Notes: a model not told the origin generated them from the letters alone. Shown: positions 14,015 to 22,852, counted from the stretch's first letter. The stretch: DNA of 48,113 nt from Streptomyces sp. MA5143a (GCF_900290235.1 NZ_OLMK01000111.1:1-48113), one strand, 5' to 3'. A program made the numbers and translations.

Positions 14015-16213
14015 ATGACCACGGCGGAACTCTTCTCCCCCACGGAACCCGACTACCTGTCCCAGTTGACGAGCGCCGCCGCACGCTACGCGGACCGCAC
14101 CGAGCGACGGGAGCGGAACCGGGAAGTGCTGCGCACCCGCGGCGTGCTGCACGCCGACGAACCTGAGCGGGTCGAGAAGCGGCTGGCGCGGCTCGGCGCG
14201 GACTGGTCGCTGGCGACGGCGATCGAGCGGGAGCCGTCGGACCCGGTCGCGGCGGCCGGGAGCACCCTGCGGCTGCCGCCGGACAGCTTCGGCAGCGACG
14301 TGCTGGGGCTGGAGCGGCTGATCGGACGCAACAACCTCACCCCGGTGGCGTTCCTGGAGGAGGGGGCGCTCGTCTCCCGCTCGGTCGGCCGGGTCACCAT
14401 CAACGGGCCCGGCGGCGGGCACGGCACCGGCTTCATGGTGTCGCCGTCCCTGCTGCTCACCAACAACCATGTGCTGCGCAGCCAGGAGGAGGCCCGCCGC
14501 AGTGAGGTCGCGTTCTCGCTCCAGGCCGGGATCGACGGCAGGCCGCTGACACCCGCGGTGTTCCAGCTGGAGCCGCAGCGGTTCTTCGTCACCGACCGGG
14601 AGCTGGACTTCAGCCTGGTCGCGGTGGCCGAGCGCGGGGCGCGGGGCGAGGCCCTGGCGTCCTTCGGCCGGCTGACGCTGAGCGAGGCGCAGGGCACGGT
14701 CGTCGTCGGGGAGTACGTCAACATCATCCAGCACCCGCGGGGCGAACCGAAGCAGTTGGCGCTGCGCGAGAACCAGATCGTCGACATCCTCGACCGGTTC
14801 ACGCACTACGAGAGCGACACCCGTGAGGGTTCCTCGGGTTCACCGGTCTTCAACGACCAGTGGGAGGTCGTCGCGCTGCACCACTCGGCCGTTCCCAAGA
14901 CCGACGCCGAGGGACGTCCGCTGAGCGTCGACGGGGTGCCGTGGACGCCGGACATGGGCGACGACCGGCTGGCGTGGAAGGCCAACGAGGGGGTGCGGAT
15001 CAGCCGGGTGCTGCGCGCCCTGCGCGAGGTCACCCTGACCGGTGCGGCCGCCCGGCTCCGGGACGAGGTGTTCGTCCCCCGGGCCGCCGCGGCCGGGCCC
15101 GCCCCGGCGCCGGTCGAGAGCACCCCGCCACCGGCCGCGCCCGCTCCGTCGGGCAACGGTGCGTCGGCCCGGCCCGGGCCCGACGGTACGCGGGCGTTCG
15201 TCGCCGACGGCACCGCTCATCTGACGATCCCGCTGCGGATCAGCGTCGGACTCGACCCGTCGGTGTTCCCCGTCGCGGGCGTGAGCGCCCCGCCGCCCGG
15301 CCCCGTGCCCATGGCACCGCCCCCGACCGGGCGGCCCGGCACGGCGTCCGCCGCGGAGCGCGACGTCGACGCGGCCCTCGTCAACCACCGGCTCGCCCGC
15401 GAGCGGCCGTACTACGACCGGCCCGCCGACACCGCCGCGCGCGAGGCCTACTACGCGGGCGTCGCCACCGACGACGGGGACGCGCTGCGGCGCGCGCTCA
15501 CCGAACTGCTGACCCGAACCCACAACCCGCGGCCCCGCTACAAGCCGATGCGGCTCGTCTACCCGTGGGTGGATCTGCACCGGGACGGCCGGCTGCGCAG
15601 CATCTACTCCGGGAACGACTTCTCCGCCGAGGAGTTCATCCGCGCGGACGCGGCCGTCGAGGCGGCCCGCACGGCCCGTATCCAGGAGCTGTTCCTGCAC
15701 GAGGGGACGGCGGGACCGGCCGAGTTCGAGGCGGAGTTCGACGCGCTGGAGGCGTCGATGCCGTTCAACTGCGAACACGTGGTGCCCCAGTCGTGGTTCC
15801 TGAAGAAGGAGCCGATGCGGGGCGACCTCCACCATCTGTTCGCCTGCGAGGTCGGTTGCAACAGCTTCCGCGGCAACTTCCCGTACTTCGACTTCCCCCA
15901 CTTCGACGAGGCGGTCCGGGACGCCTGCGGGCTGCGCGAGTCCAACGGCTTCGAGCCCCAGGAGGGCAAGGGCACCGTCGCCCGCGCCACCCTGTACTTC
16001 CTGCTGCGCTACCCGAAGCAGGTCGGTGACACGGCGCGCGAGTTCCCCGAGGACCGGCTGCCCCTGCTGCTGTCGTGGCACGCGAGCGAGCCGGTGACCG
16101 AGTACGAACTGCACCGCAACGCAGCCATAGCGGAGCTCCAGGGCAACCGGAACCCGCTGATAGACCACCCGGAGTGGGCCGAGAAGATCGACTTTTCGGG
16201 GGTCTGGCCCTGA
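14015..16213 (+). CDS. Trypsin-like serine protease fused to an endonuclease I (EndA/NucM-like) domain
   Basis: 732 residues from the ATG at 14015 (GGGAGG upstream). Residues about 125-295 form an S1/V8-like protease: GHGTGFMVSPSLLLTNNHVL with His152, ELDFSLVAVAE with Asp198, and EGSSGSPVFND with Ser274. A Pro/Ala-rich linker (about 355-470) follows. Residues about 505-690 resemble endonuclease I of the beta-beta-alpha metal (His-Me) class: MPFNCEHVVPQSWF with Glu587-His588, MRGDLHHLFA, and CNSFRGNFPYF in the order found in EndA. No signal peptide. Both active sites appear intact. A protease joined to a nuclease suggests a toxin-like or defence effector whose nuclease may be released or controlled by proteolysis; that is inference. 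It ends the island begun at 9249. Confidence 0.88.
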   Translation: MTTAELFSPTEPDYLSQLTSAAARYADRTERRERNREVLRTRGVLHADEPERVEKRLARLGADWSLATAIEREPSDPVAAAGSTLRLPPDSFGSDVLGLERLIGRNNLTPVAFLEEGALVSRSVGRVTINGPGGGHGTGFMVSPSLLLTNNHVLRSQEEARRSEVAFSLQAGIDGRPLTPAVFQLEPQRFFVTDRELDFSLVAVAERGARGEALASFGRLTLSEAQGTVVVGEYVNIIQHPRGEPKQLALRENQIVDILDRFTHYESDTREGSSGSPVFNDQWEVVALHHSAVPKTDAEGRPLSVDGVPWTPDMGDDRLAWKANEGVRISRVLRALREVTLTGAAARLRDEVFVPRAAAAGPAPAPVESTPPPAAPAPSGNGASARPGPDGTRAFVADGTAHLTIPLRISVGLDPSVFPVAGVSAPPPGPVPMAPPPTGRPGTASAAERDVDAALVNHRLARERPYYDRPADTAAREAYYAGVATDDGDALRRALTELLTRTHNPRPRYKPMRLVYPWVDLHRDGRLRSIYSGNDFSAEEFIRADAAVEAARTARIQELFLHEGTAGPAEFEAEFDALEASMPFNCEHVVPQSWFLKKEPMRGDLHHLFACEVGCNSFRGNFPYFDFPHFDEAVRDACGLRESNGFEPQEGKGTVARATLYFLLRYPKQVGDTAREFPEDRLPLLLSWHASEPVTEYELHRNAAIAELQGNRNPLIDHPEWAEKIDFSGVWP

Positions 16214-16301
16214 TGTGTCGGGGCTTGTGACCACCCCGGTGGCGGGATCGGGCGGGCGGCGGTTTAGCATATGAGCGCCGCCTAGCTCGAAAGATAAATC
16301 T

Positions 16302-17747
16302 GTGACTGTCAACGAGGACTCGTTCACCCTTTGGAAGCACCGCGAGGAGATCGCGGAGTCGATGATCCCGATCATCGGGAAGCTGCACCGCGAGCGGGAC
16401 GTCACGGTCCTGCTGCACAGCCGCTCCTTGGTGAACAAGTCGGTGGTCAGCATCCTGAAGACGCACCGCTTCGCCCGGCAGATCGCCGGCGTGGAGCTGT
16501 CCGTCACCGACACGCTGCCGTTCCTCCAGGCCCTCACCGCCCTCGACCTCGGGCCCTCCCAGATCGACATCGGCCTGCTCGCCGAGGCGTACCAGGCCGA
16601 CGACCGGGGTCTGTCCGTCGCGGAGTTCACCGCCGAGGCCGTCGCCGGTGCCACCGGCGCCAACAAGATCGAGGGCGCCGAGGGACGCGACGTCGTCCTC
16701 TACGGCTTCGGCCGCATCGGCCGCCTCGTCGCCCGCCTGCTCATCGAGAAGGCCGGCTCGGGCAACGGTCTGCGGCTGCGCGCCATCGTGGTGCGCGGCG
16801 GCGGCGATCAGGACATCGTGAAGCGCGCCTCGCTGCTGCGCCGCGACTCCATCCACGGCCAGTTCCAGGGCACGATCACCGTCGACGAGGCGAACAGCAC
16901 GCTCGTCGCCAACGGCAACACCATCAAGGTGATCTACGCGAACGACCCGTCCGAGGTGGACTACACCGAGTACGGCATCAAGAACGCGATCCTCATCGAC
17001 AACACCGGCAAGTGGCGCGACCGCGAGGGCCTGTCGCAGCACCTGCGTCCCGGAATCGACAAGGTCGTCCTGACCGCGCCGGGCAAGGGCGACGTCCCGA
17101 ACATCGTGCACGGCGTCAACCACGACACGATCAAGCCGGACGAGCAGATCCTGTCCTGCGCGTCCTGCACCACCAACGCGATCGTGCCGCCGCTGAAGGC
17201 GATGGACGACGAGTTCGGTGTGCTGCGCGGTCACGTGGAGACCGTCCACTCGTTCACCAACGACCAGAACCTGCTGGACAACTACCACAAGTCGGACCGT
17301 CGCGGTCGCTCCGCGCCGCTGAACATGGTCATCACGGAGACGGGTGCCGCCTCGGCCGTCGCCAAGGCGCTGCCCGATCTCAAGGCCCCGATCACCGGCA
17401 GCTCGATCCGGGTCCCCGTCCCTGACGTGTCGATCGCGATCCTCAGCCTGCGCCTCGGCCGGGAGACCGACCGCGAGGAGGTCCTCGAGTACCTCCGGGG
17501 CGTCTCGCTGACCTCGCCGCTCAAGCGTCAGATCGACTTCACCAACGCGCCCGACTCGGTCTCCAGCGACTTCATCGGCTCCCGCCACGCCTCGATCGTC
17601 GACGCGGGCGCCACCAAGGTCGACGGCGACAACGCGATCCTCTACCTCTGGTACGACAACGAGTTCGGCTACTCCTGCCAGGTCATCCGGGTCGTCCAGC
17701 ACGTCTCCGGCGTGGAGTACCCCACGTACCCGTCCCCGGCGGTCTGA
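16302..17747 (+). CDS. Glyceraldehyde-3-phosphate dehydrogenase, long form
   Basis: 481 residues, about 140 more than a standard GAPDH because of an N-terminal helical extension (residues about 1-125). The NAD(P)-binding motif VLYGFGRIGRLVARLL is near residue 130, and the active-site cysteine is Cys289 in LSCASCTTNAIVPP. VHSFTNDQNLLDNYHKSDRR and LYLWYDNEFGYSCQVIR are family signatures. This long type occurs beside the canonical Gap in many actinobacteria; whether it works in glycolysis or gluconeogenesis cannot be told from sequence. The start is GTG at 16302 with a weak GAAAG upstream. TAGCAT at 16265-16270 could be a -10 box. A very strong terminator follows at 17771. Confidence 0.93.
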   Translation: MTVNEDSFTLWKHREEIAESMIPIIGKLHRERDVTVLLHSRSLVNKSVVSILKTHRFARQIAGVELSVTDTLPFLQALTALDLGPSQIDIGLLAEAYQADDRGLSVAEFTAEAVAGATGANKIEGAEGRDVVLYGFGRIGRLVARLLIEKAGSGNGLRLRAIVVRGGGDQDIVKRASLLRRDSIHGQFQGTITVDEANSTLVANGNTIKVIYANDPSEVDYTEYGIKNAILIDNTGKWRDREGLSQHLRPGIDKVVLTAPGKGDVPNIVHGVNHDTIKPDEQILSCASCTTNAIVPPLKAMDDEFGVLRGHVETVHSFTNDQNLLDNYHKSDRRGRSAPLNMVITETGAASAVAKALPDLKAPITGSSIRVPVPDVSIAILSLRLGRETDREEVLEYLRGVSLTSPLKRQIDFTNAPDSVSSDFIGSRHASIVDAGATKVDGDNAILYLWYDNEFGYSCQVIRVVQHVSGVEYPTYPSPAV

Positions 17748-17770
17748 CCTCCGGGCAGGGATCACACGGT

Positions 17771-17809
17771 CACGGGGCCGGGTGGACGACGCGTCCGCCC
17801 GGCCCCGTG
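17771..17809 (+). terminator. Strong hairpin terminator after GAPDH
   Basis: The left arm 17771-17787 (CACGGGGCCGGGTGGAC) pairs with the right arm 17793-17809 around the loop GACGC, 17 pairs including one G-T. Any start codon for the next gene inside this hairpin (for example GTG at 17782) is therefore unlikely. Confidence 0.85.
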
Positions 17810-17844
17810 GTGTGACGGCGCAGGTCCGTGGCACTTGCAGTGCC

Positions 17845-19008
17845 ATGGATCGGACGAGGCGAGGAACGGAAGTGGTGCGGCGGCACGGCGGGGCCGTCGT
17901 GCTGGCGGTGCGGCGCGCGTGGTCGGGGCCGGGCCGCGAGCGGGACCTGACGGCGCAGGCCGGGAAGGCCGCGCTGGCCGCGTGTGTGGCGTGGGCCGTG
18001 GCCGGCTGGTGGTTGAGGGCGCCGATGGCGTTCGTCGCGCCCTGGTTCGCGATCGTGCTGGTGGAGTCGACCGTGTACCGGTCGGTCGCCCACGGTCTGC
18101 AGCAGCTGGCCGCGTTCGCGGTCGGCACGGTCGCGGCGACGGCCGGTGCCCTGCTGCTGGACCACACCCTGGTGGCGATGGTCCTGGTCCTGCCGGTGGT
18201 GCTCCTGCTGGCGCAGTGGCAGCGGCTGGGCGCCCAGGGCATCTACGCGGCGACCGGCGCCCTGTTCGTGCTCACCGGCGGCCAGGTCACCGTGGCCGCC
18301 GCCGGGGCACGGCTCGCGGAGGCGGTGTTCGGGGCACTCGTCGGCATCGCGGTCAACGCCCTGATCCGCCCCCCGCTGTATCTGCGCGACACCCGCGCCG
18401 CTCTCTCCGAGGCCGCCCGGGAGGCGCAGGCCATCCTGGAGGCGGTGGCCGACGGGCTCACCGACGGCGCGGGCGATCCCGATCCGCATGCCGCCGGGGA
18501 GTGGCATGAACGCGCCCTGCGCCTGTCCCGCCTGGTCGACCAGGCCCGGTCGGCGATCGGCTGGAGCCGGGAGAGCATGTGGGTCAACCCGCGCGGCCGT
18601 CGCACCCGTGCGCTCGCGCCGCCCGGCCGGGCCTACGACGACGCCCTCACCGTGCTCGACCATGTCGCCGTGCACACGGCGGGCGTGACCCGCACCGTGC
18701 TGGAGACCTCCGCCCACGGCTCCCGGCCGGCCCGGCCCGTGCCGGAGATCACCGGCCCGTACGCGGAGTTCCTGCGGCACACCGCCCGCGCCGTCGGCCT
18801 CTACAGCCGGGCCCGGTTCTCCGCGGGCGGCGCCGACCGTGACGCCGACCGCGCCCTGCGGGAGACCGCCGAGGAGCTGTCCCGCGCTCTCGACGACCTG
18901 CACCGCCGGCTGCCCGACGCCGTGCGCGACGACCCGGAGGCCCTCAGCACCCACGGCACCCTGCTGGCGCAGGCCCGCCGGCTCGCCGATCAGCTCGTCC
19001 AGGGGTGA
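17845..19008 (+). CDS. FUSC-type integral membrane protein
   Basis: About 387 residues from the ATG at 17845; a GTG at 17872 with GAGGAA nearby is also plausible, while a GTG at 17782 lies in the terminator hairpin. Residues about 25-170 hold four to six hydrophobic helices (AALAACVAWAVAGWWL, AMVLVLPVVLLLA, VFGALVGIAVNALI), then IRPPLYLRDTRAALSEAARE leads into a long cytoplasmic helical region to the C terminus. This is the layout of the FUSC/aromatic acid exporter (ArAE-like) superfamily. The transported compound is unknown. It is convergent with the phosphatase gene, only 16 bases away. Confidence 0.8.
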   Translation: MDRTRRGTEVVRRHGGAVVLAVRRAWSGPGRERDLTAQAGKAALAACVAWAVAGWWLRAPMAFVAPWFAIVLVESTVYRSVAHGLQQLAAFAVGTVAATAGALLLDHTLVAMVLVLPVVLLLAQWQRLGAQGIYAATGALFVLTGGQVTVAAAGARLAEAVFGALVGIAVNALIRPPLYLRDTRAALSEAAREAQAILEAVADGLTDGAGDPDPHAAGEWHERALRLSRLVDQARSAIGWSRESMWVNPRGRRTRALAPPGRAYDDALTVLDHVAVHTAGVTRTVLETSAHGSRPARPVPEITGPYAEFLRHTARAVGLYSRARFSAGGADRDADRALRETAEELSRALDDLHRRLPDAVRDDPEALSTHGTLLAQARRLADQLVQG

Positions 19009-19024
19009 TCCGGCGCCGGGCCGG

Positions 19025-20254
19025 TCACAGGTCGATGATCACGAGGGCGGTGTCGTCGGTGGCGCCGCTCAGGGGCAGCAGATCGAGCAGGAGTGCGTCG
19101 GCGAGGTCCTCCGCGTCGGCCCGGCGATGGCGGGCGAGAGCGTCGGCGAGGCGGGCGAGCCCGGTGTCGATGTCCTCGACGCGGCGCTCGATCAGTCCGT
19201 CCGTGTACAGGACGAGGGTGTCGCCCTCGGTGAAGTCGACGGTGGCCTGCGGGCGGGCGACTCGGTCGGGGCGGGCACCCAGCGGCGGGTCCGTCGCCCG
19301 GTCGAGGAAGGTGACCGAGCCGTCCTCGCACAGCAGCGCGGGCGGCAGATGGCCCGCGCTGCTGTACATGATGGTGTGGTCGCTCCAGTCGATGCAGGTC
19401 TGGACGACGGTGGTGTTCTCGGCGCCCTCGACGGAGGTGGCGTACAGGCCGAGGGCGTCCAGCGCCTGAGCGGGGCCGTCCGCGACGAGGGACGCGGCGC
19501 TCAGCGCGCTGCGGAGCTGGCCCATGGCGCAGGCGGCGGAGAGCCCGTGCCCGACGACATCGCCCACCGCGACACCGATCCGGTCCTCGCCGGGCATGTC
19601 GACGAGGTCGTACCAGTCGCCGCACACGTTCAGCGCGCCGGTCGCCGGCCGGTAGCGCACCGCCGCGCGGTGGTGGCGGACGGGGCTGGGCGCGGGCAGC
19701 ATCGCCCGCTGGAGGGCGAGGGCGACCTCGCGTTCCCGGGCGTGCGCCCGGCGGAGGCGTTCGTTGACCTCCTGGAGCTCACGGGCGCGGGTGTACAGCT
19801 CGGCCTCCAGGACCTGGGCCCGGTCGCCCAGCGGGCGGGAACGGGCCCGGATCAGCTCGGTGACCTCCTCCACCTTGTGGATCAGCAGCACCACGGTGCC
19901 GTCGGGGCCGAGGAGGGGTGCGTTCACCGGGCTCCAGTAGCGCTCCTCCCACTCGCCGGGCCGCTCCGCCGACTCCACGTCGTAGCGCTGGAGCGCCATC
20001 GCGTCCCGTTCGCCGCTCTCGACCACCCGGGCCAGGGAGGCGGCCAGGTTCCGCATGCCGGTGGCGGCGGGGTCGGTGGGGTTGTCGGGGAACACGTCGA
20101 AGAGGTACCGGCCGATGACCTGGTGCCGGGTGCGGCCGACCTGCCGCAGGAACTCGTCGTTCACGTCCGCGTAGATCAGATCGGGCGTCAGCAGCGCCAC
20201 CATGCCGGGCAGCGCCTGGAACACCGCCGCGTAGTCCGTCTCCGTCTCCGCCAT
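19025..20254 (-). CDS. PAS domain-containing PP2C (SpoIIE-type) serine phosphatase
   Basis: 409 residues from the ATG at 20254 (GAGG 9 bases upstream; upstream starts at 20299 and 20353 lack good signals). An N-terminal PAS domain (YAAVFQALPGMVALLTPDLI, then YADVNDEFLRQVGRT) is followed by a coiled-coil linker (residues about 150-195, ELQEVNERLRRAHAREREV) and a SpoIIE-like PP2C domain with metal-site motifs CGDWYDLV and GVAVGDVVGHGLSA, YSSAGHLPPALL, LVLYTDGLIERR and ATDDTALVIIDL. Such proteins dephosphorylate anti-anti-sigma factors in streptomycete stress signalling; the PAS domain presumably senses a ligand or redox state. No anti-sigma partner is adjacent. Confidence 0.92.
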   Translation of the reverse strand: MAETETDYAAVFQALPGMVALLTPDLIYADVNDEFLRQVGRTRHQVIGRYLFDVFPDNPTDPAATGMRNLAASLARVVESGERDAMALQRYDVESAERPGEWEERYWSPVNAPLLGPDGTVVLLIHKVEEVTELIRARSRPLGDRAQVLEAELYTRARELQEVNERLRRAHAREREVALALQRAMLPAPSPVRHHRAAVRYRPATGALNVCGDWYDLVDMPGEDRIGVAVGDVVGHGLSAACAMGQLRSALSAASLVADGPAQALDALGLYATSVEGAENTTVVQTCIDWSDHTIMYSSAGHLPPALLCEDGSVTFLDRATDPPLGARPDRVARPQATVDFTEGDTLVLYTDGLIERRVEDIDTGLARLADALARHRRADAEDLADALLLDLLPLSGATDDTALVIIDL

Positions 20255-20426
20255 GGTGCGCCGCCTCAGCGTCTGTGTCTGTGGTGCGATCTCCACCATA
20301 GGATCCCGCGGCCGGGACGGCGCGTCTCCGGCGTCGAGAAAACCGCAGGTCACGCAGTGTGGCCGGAGAGGGGCGCGGAGCGACCGGCAGGGGGTGCGTG
20401 GGCGGCCGGGCAGGGGGCGCGGGCGC

Positions 20427-21254
20427 TCAGCAGGGCTTGCGCCATGCGTCCAGCTCCAGTCGTTTCACCATCGAGGACAGGCGCAGCCGCCGGGACTCCG
20501 CGCAGAAGCTGCTCCTCGGTTCGGTGTACTCGACGTGGAACACGGCCTTCCCGGCGGCGATGAAGGGGCTGAGGTCGGCGCACTCGTCGTACTGGGCGCA
20601 CTCCTCGTTGACCGCGAAGTCGAAGTCGGCGAGGAGTTGGGGGATCTGCGGGAGGTCGTTCTTCAGGCCCACCGACAGGCCCCGCTCGTGGGCGATGTCG
20701 GCGATCATGCGGTTGTAGGCGAGCTGGTCGCGGGCGGTGAGCGGGAAGCCGGTGTCGCTGCCGTAGCCCTCGACCAGGTCGGGTTCGACCGCGTCGAAGC
20801 CCTTGTCGCGGCACATGTCGAAGCGGCGTTCCATGAGCGGCCGCAGGACGTCCAGGCGTCGGATGTCGAGCCAGCGTTCGCCGGCCCAGCCGTTGGGCTC
20901 GCCGAGCACCGAGCGGGGGAAGGCGTCCTTGTCGGGCCGGAAGTTCTCCCAGGCGCCCACATTGACGTAGCAGATGACCTTGCGGCCGTCGCGGTGCAGC
21001 CGGGCCACGTCCGCCGCGGAGTTCTCGAAGCCGTCGATGTCGTAGACCGGCACGTCCGCCGAGGGGTCGACCTTCCCGTCCAGCTGCCACTGCCAGGCCA
21101 GCCCCGGGCGGGGCTGCCACCGTTCCCCGGCCGGGCCGGGGCTCGGCGTGCCGTGCCCCTCGGCCGGGCGGCCCGGGGCGCCGGTGCAGCCCGCGAGCGC
21201 GGTCGCCACCAGGGTGGCCAGCAGGGTCGCGCGCGCCAGCGCCGTCCGCCTCAT
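20427..21254 (-). CDS. GH114 endo-alpha-1,4-polygalactosaminidase-like lipoprotein
   Basis: 275 residues. A lipoprotein signal (ARATLLATLVATALAGCTG, lipobox LAGC) precedes a Pro/Gly linker and a TIM-barrel domain of the GH114/TM1410 type: VPVYDIDGFENSAADVARLH, KVICYVNVGAWENFRPD, FDAVEPDLVEGYGSDTGFPL, GLSVGLKNDL and DFAVNEECAQYDEC. Family members (for example fungal Ega3) cleave alpha-1,4-linked galactosamine chains. The start ATG overlaps the preceding stop (ATGA, 21251-21254), so it is coupled to the Sph3-like gene. It is the last gene of the eight-gene operon and probably trims or detaches the polymer outside the membrane. Confidence 0.88.
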   Translation of the reverse strand: MRRTALARATLLATLVATALAGCTGAPGRPAEGHGTPSPGPAGERWQPRPGLAWQWQLDGKVDPSADVPVYDIDGFENSAADVARLHRDGRKVICYVNVGAWENFRPDKDAFPRSVLGEPNGWAGERWLDIRRLDVLRPLMERRFDMCRDKGFDAVEPDLVEGYGSDTGFPLTARDQLAYNRMIADIAHERGLSVGLKNDLPQIPQLLADFDFAVNEECAQYDECADLSPFIAAGKAVFHVEYTEPRSSFCAESRRLRLSSMVKRLELDAWRKPC

Positions 21255-21916
21255 CGTTCGGTGCTCCCGGTCAGCGCGGGCGTCAGCCGGGCCCACGGGT
21301 TGGGTGGTTCGCCGGTGACGGGGCCGCAGACGCCCGCGCCCCGCTCGTGCGCGGTGCGCACGGCGAGCGGCACGAGCGCCTCGGGCACCCCGTAGACGAG
21401 ATGGCACAGCCGTTCGGGCGGGTGGCGGGCGGTCCACGCCGGTCTGCTGAACGACGACACGTACGTCGACCAGTGGCCCTCGAAGGTGACGGTCAGGTCG
21501 GCGAGGCGGGCGTAGCCGGGGGCCGGGTGGACGCCGGGGTTGAGGACGACGGTCTCCGCGCCGAGCCGGCGCAGCGCGCGGACCAGGCGCCGGCAGGTGG
21601 GCAGGCCGTCCGGGGTGGCCGTCACCTGGTCGAGGAAGCAGCCGTCGGCCGCGTACCACTCCCGGTGACGGCGTAGATCGTCGGCGATCTCGGCGCGGTC
21701 GCGCATCCCGTAGTCGGTGTCGACGTAGCCGAGGAGCCGGGCCCCGGCCCCGCGGAGCGCGGCGGCGGCCGCGCCGAAGGCGGGGTCGGGGTGGTCGCCC
21801 GGCCCGTTCGCCGGGTTGAGGACGACCGCGTAGGTGCGGGCCGCGGCCGTGATCAGCCGGTGCCAGGCCCCCGGGTCCTCGGCCGGGTGGACGTAGAGGG
21901 GCACGAGCAGACTCAC
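21251..21916 (-). CDS. Spherulin-4/Sph3-like glycoside hydrolase (GH135-type)
   Basis: 221 residues from the GTG at 21916, which overlaps the upstream stop (GTGA) and has GGAAGG in front; a GTG at 21931 would add five residues. The pattern LLVPLYVHPAEDPGAWHRLI, VVLNPANGPGDHPDPAF, LLGYVDTDYGMRD, GCFLDQVTA and LTVTFEGHWSTY is that of the spherulation-specific family 4 proteins, which include Aspergillus Sph3, a hydrolase of N-acetylgalactosamine-containing galactosaminogalactan. Unlike fungal Sph3, no signal peptide or membrane anchor is visible, so it may act inside the cell or be exported by another route. Its neighbours, GH114 and an Agd3-like deacetylase, are also galactosaminogalactan-type enzymes. 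Confidence 0.85.
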   Translation of the reverse strand: MSLLVPLYVHPAEDPGAWHRLITAAARTYAVVLNPANGPGDHPDPAFGAAAAALRGAGARLLGYVDTDYGMRDRAEIADDLRRHREWYAADGCFLDQVTATPDGLPTCRRLVRALRRLGAETVVLNPGVHPAPGYARLADLTVTFEGHWSTYVSSFSRPAWTARHPPERLCHLVYGVPEALVPLAVRTAHERGAGVCGPVTGEPPNPWARLTPALTGSTER

Positions 21917-22845
21917 CGCGGGCCTTCCCACAGCGCGGTCAGGGCGTCATCTAGGGAGTACTCCGGCCACCAGCCGAGCGCCTCCTCGGCGGCGGAGATG
22001 TCCGAACACTGCCACGACACGTCACCCGACCGAACGGACCCGCCCCCGGCCCCCGCCCCGCCGCCACCCGCTCCCGCCGGGCCGCCCGGCCCCGGCGGGT
22101 TCTCCTCGATGCGGCCGCGGAAGCCGGCCTTGGTGGCCAGGAGGTGTACCAGGTCGCGTACCAGGACCGCCTGGCCGCCGCCGATGTTGAGGATCGGGGG
22201 CAGGGGGCCCGGTGCCGTGGCCGCGAGGACGGTGGCCCGGGCGACGTCGCGGACGTCGACGAAGTCGCGGTACGCGGAGAGGTCGCCCAGGCGCAGCACC
22301 CCGTCCCGGTCGGTCGCGCGCAGCAGTCGGGTGATCCGGCCGGGCAGTCCGCTCGCCGGTGCCCCCGGCCCGACGGGGTTGCCGACCCGCAGGACGACCG
22401 CGTCCAAGCCGGCGCCGGTGACCGCGACCGTGCCGGCCAGCTTAGTGGCGCCGTACGGGGCGGCCGGGCAGGTCGGCGCCGACTCGGTCACCCGGGTGCC
22501 GGGCGCGCCGGGCCCGTACTCGGCGGCCGAGCCCAGATGCACGAGGCGGGCGCCGGGCGCCGCCTCGCGCAGGGCGGCGCACAGGACCGCCGGGCCGCGG
22601 GCGTTGACCTCCGCGAGGGTCACGGCGTCGCCGCCGGTGGCGCCCGCGCAGTTGACCACGGTGTCCGGCGCGACGGACGCCAGGGCCTTCGCCAGCTGTT
22701 CGGGTCGGACGGTGGCGAGGTCCACGGGGAACTCGGCGGCCGGCGAGCGCCCGCCGCCGAGGACCCGCGCGCCGGGCAGGCTGCGCAGCCGTGCGGCGAC
22801 ATGGCCGCCCAGATAGCCGGTGGAACCCAGGACGAGAATGCGCAT
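21913..22845 (-). CDS. NAD-dependent epimerase/dehydratase or 4-ketoreductase (extended SDR)
   Basis: 310 residues. Nucleotide-binding motif GSTGYLGGHVAARL at the N terminus, HLGSAAEYG, catalytic YGATKLAG, and FVDVRDVARATVLAA. Size and order fit an extended SDR acting on a nucleotide-activated sugar. In company with a LegB-like dehydratase it may be the reductase or epimerase that completes a modified hexosamine donor; that is inferred. There is a Gly/Ala/Pro-rich insertion near residues 250-272 (GPGGPAGAGGGGAGAGGGS) that is absent from typical family members and is likely a loop. ATG at 22845, 7 bases after the nucleotidyltransferase stop. Confidence 0.82.
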   Translation of the reverse strand: MRILVLGSTGYLGGHVAARLRSLPGARVLGGGRSPAAEFPVDLATVRPEQLAKALASVAPDTVVNCAGATGGDAVTLAEVNARGPAVLCAALREAAPGARLVHLGSAAEYGPGAPGTRVTESAPTCPAAPYGATKLAGTVAVTGAGLDAVVLRVGNPVGPGAPASGLPGRITRLLRATDRDGVLRLGDLSAYRDFVDVRDVARATVLAATAPGPLPPILNIGGGQAVLVRDLVHLLATKAGFRGRIEENPPGPGGPAGAGGGGAGAGGGSVRSGDVSWQCSDISAAEEALGWWPEYSLDDALTALWEGPR

Positions 22846-22852
22846 GCGGTGC

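Noticed and set aside
17782..17844. N-terminal extension of the FUSC protein starting at GTG 17782
   Set aside because: That GTG lies in the strong GAPDH terminator hairpin and has no ribosome binding site.
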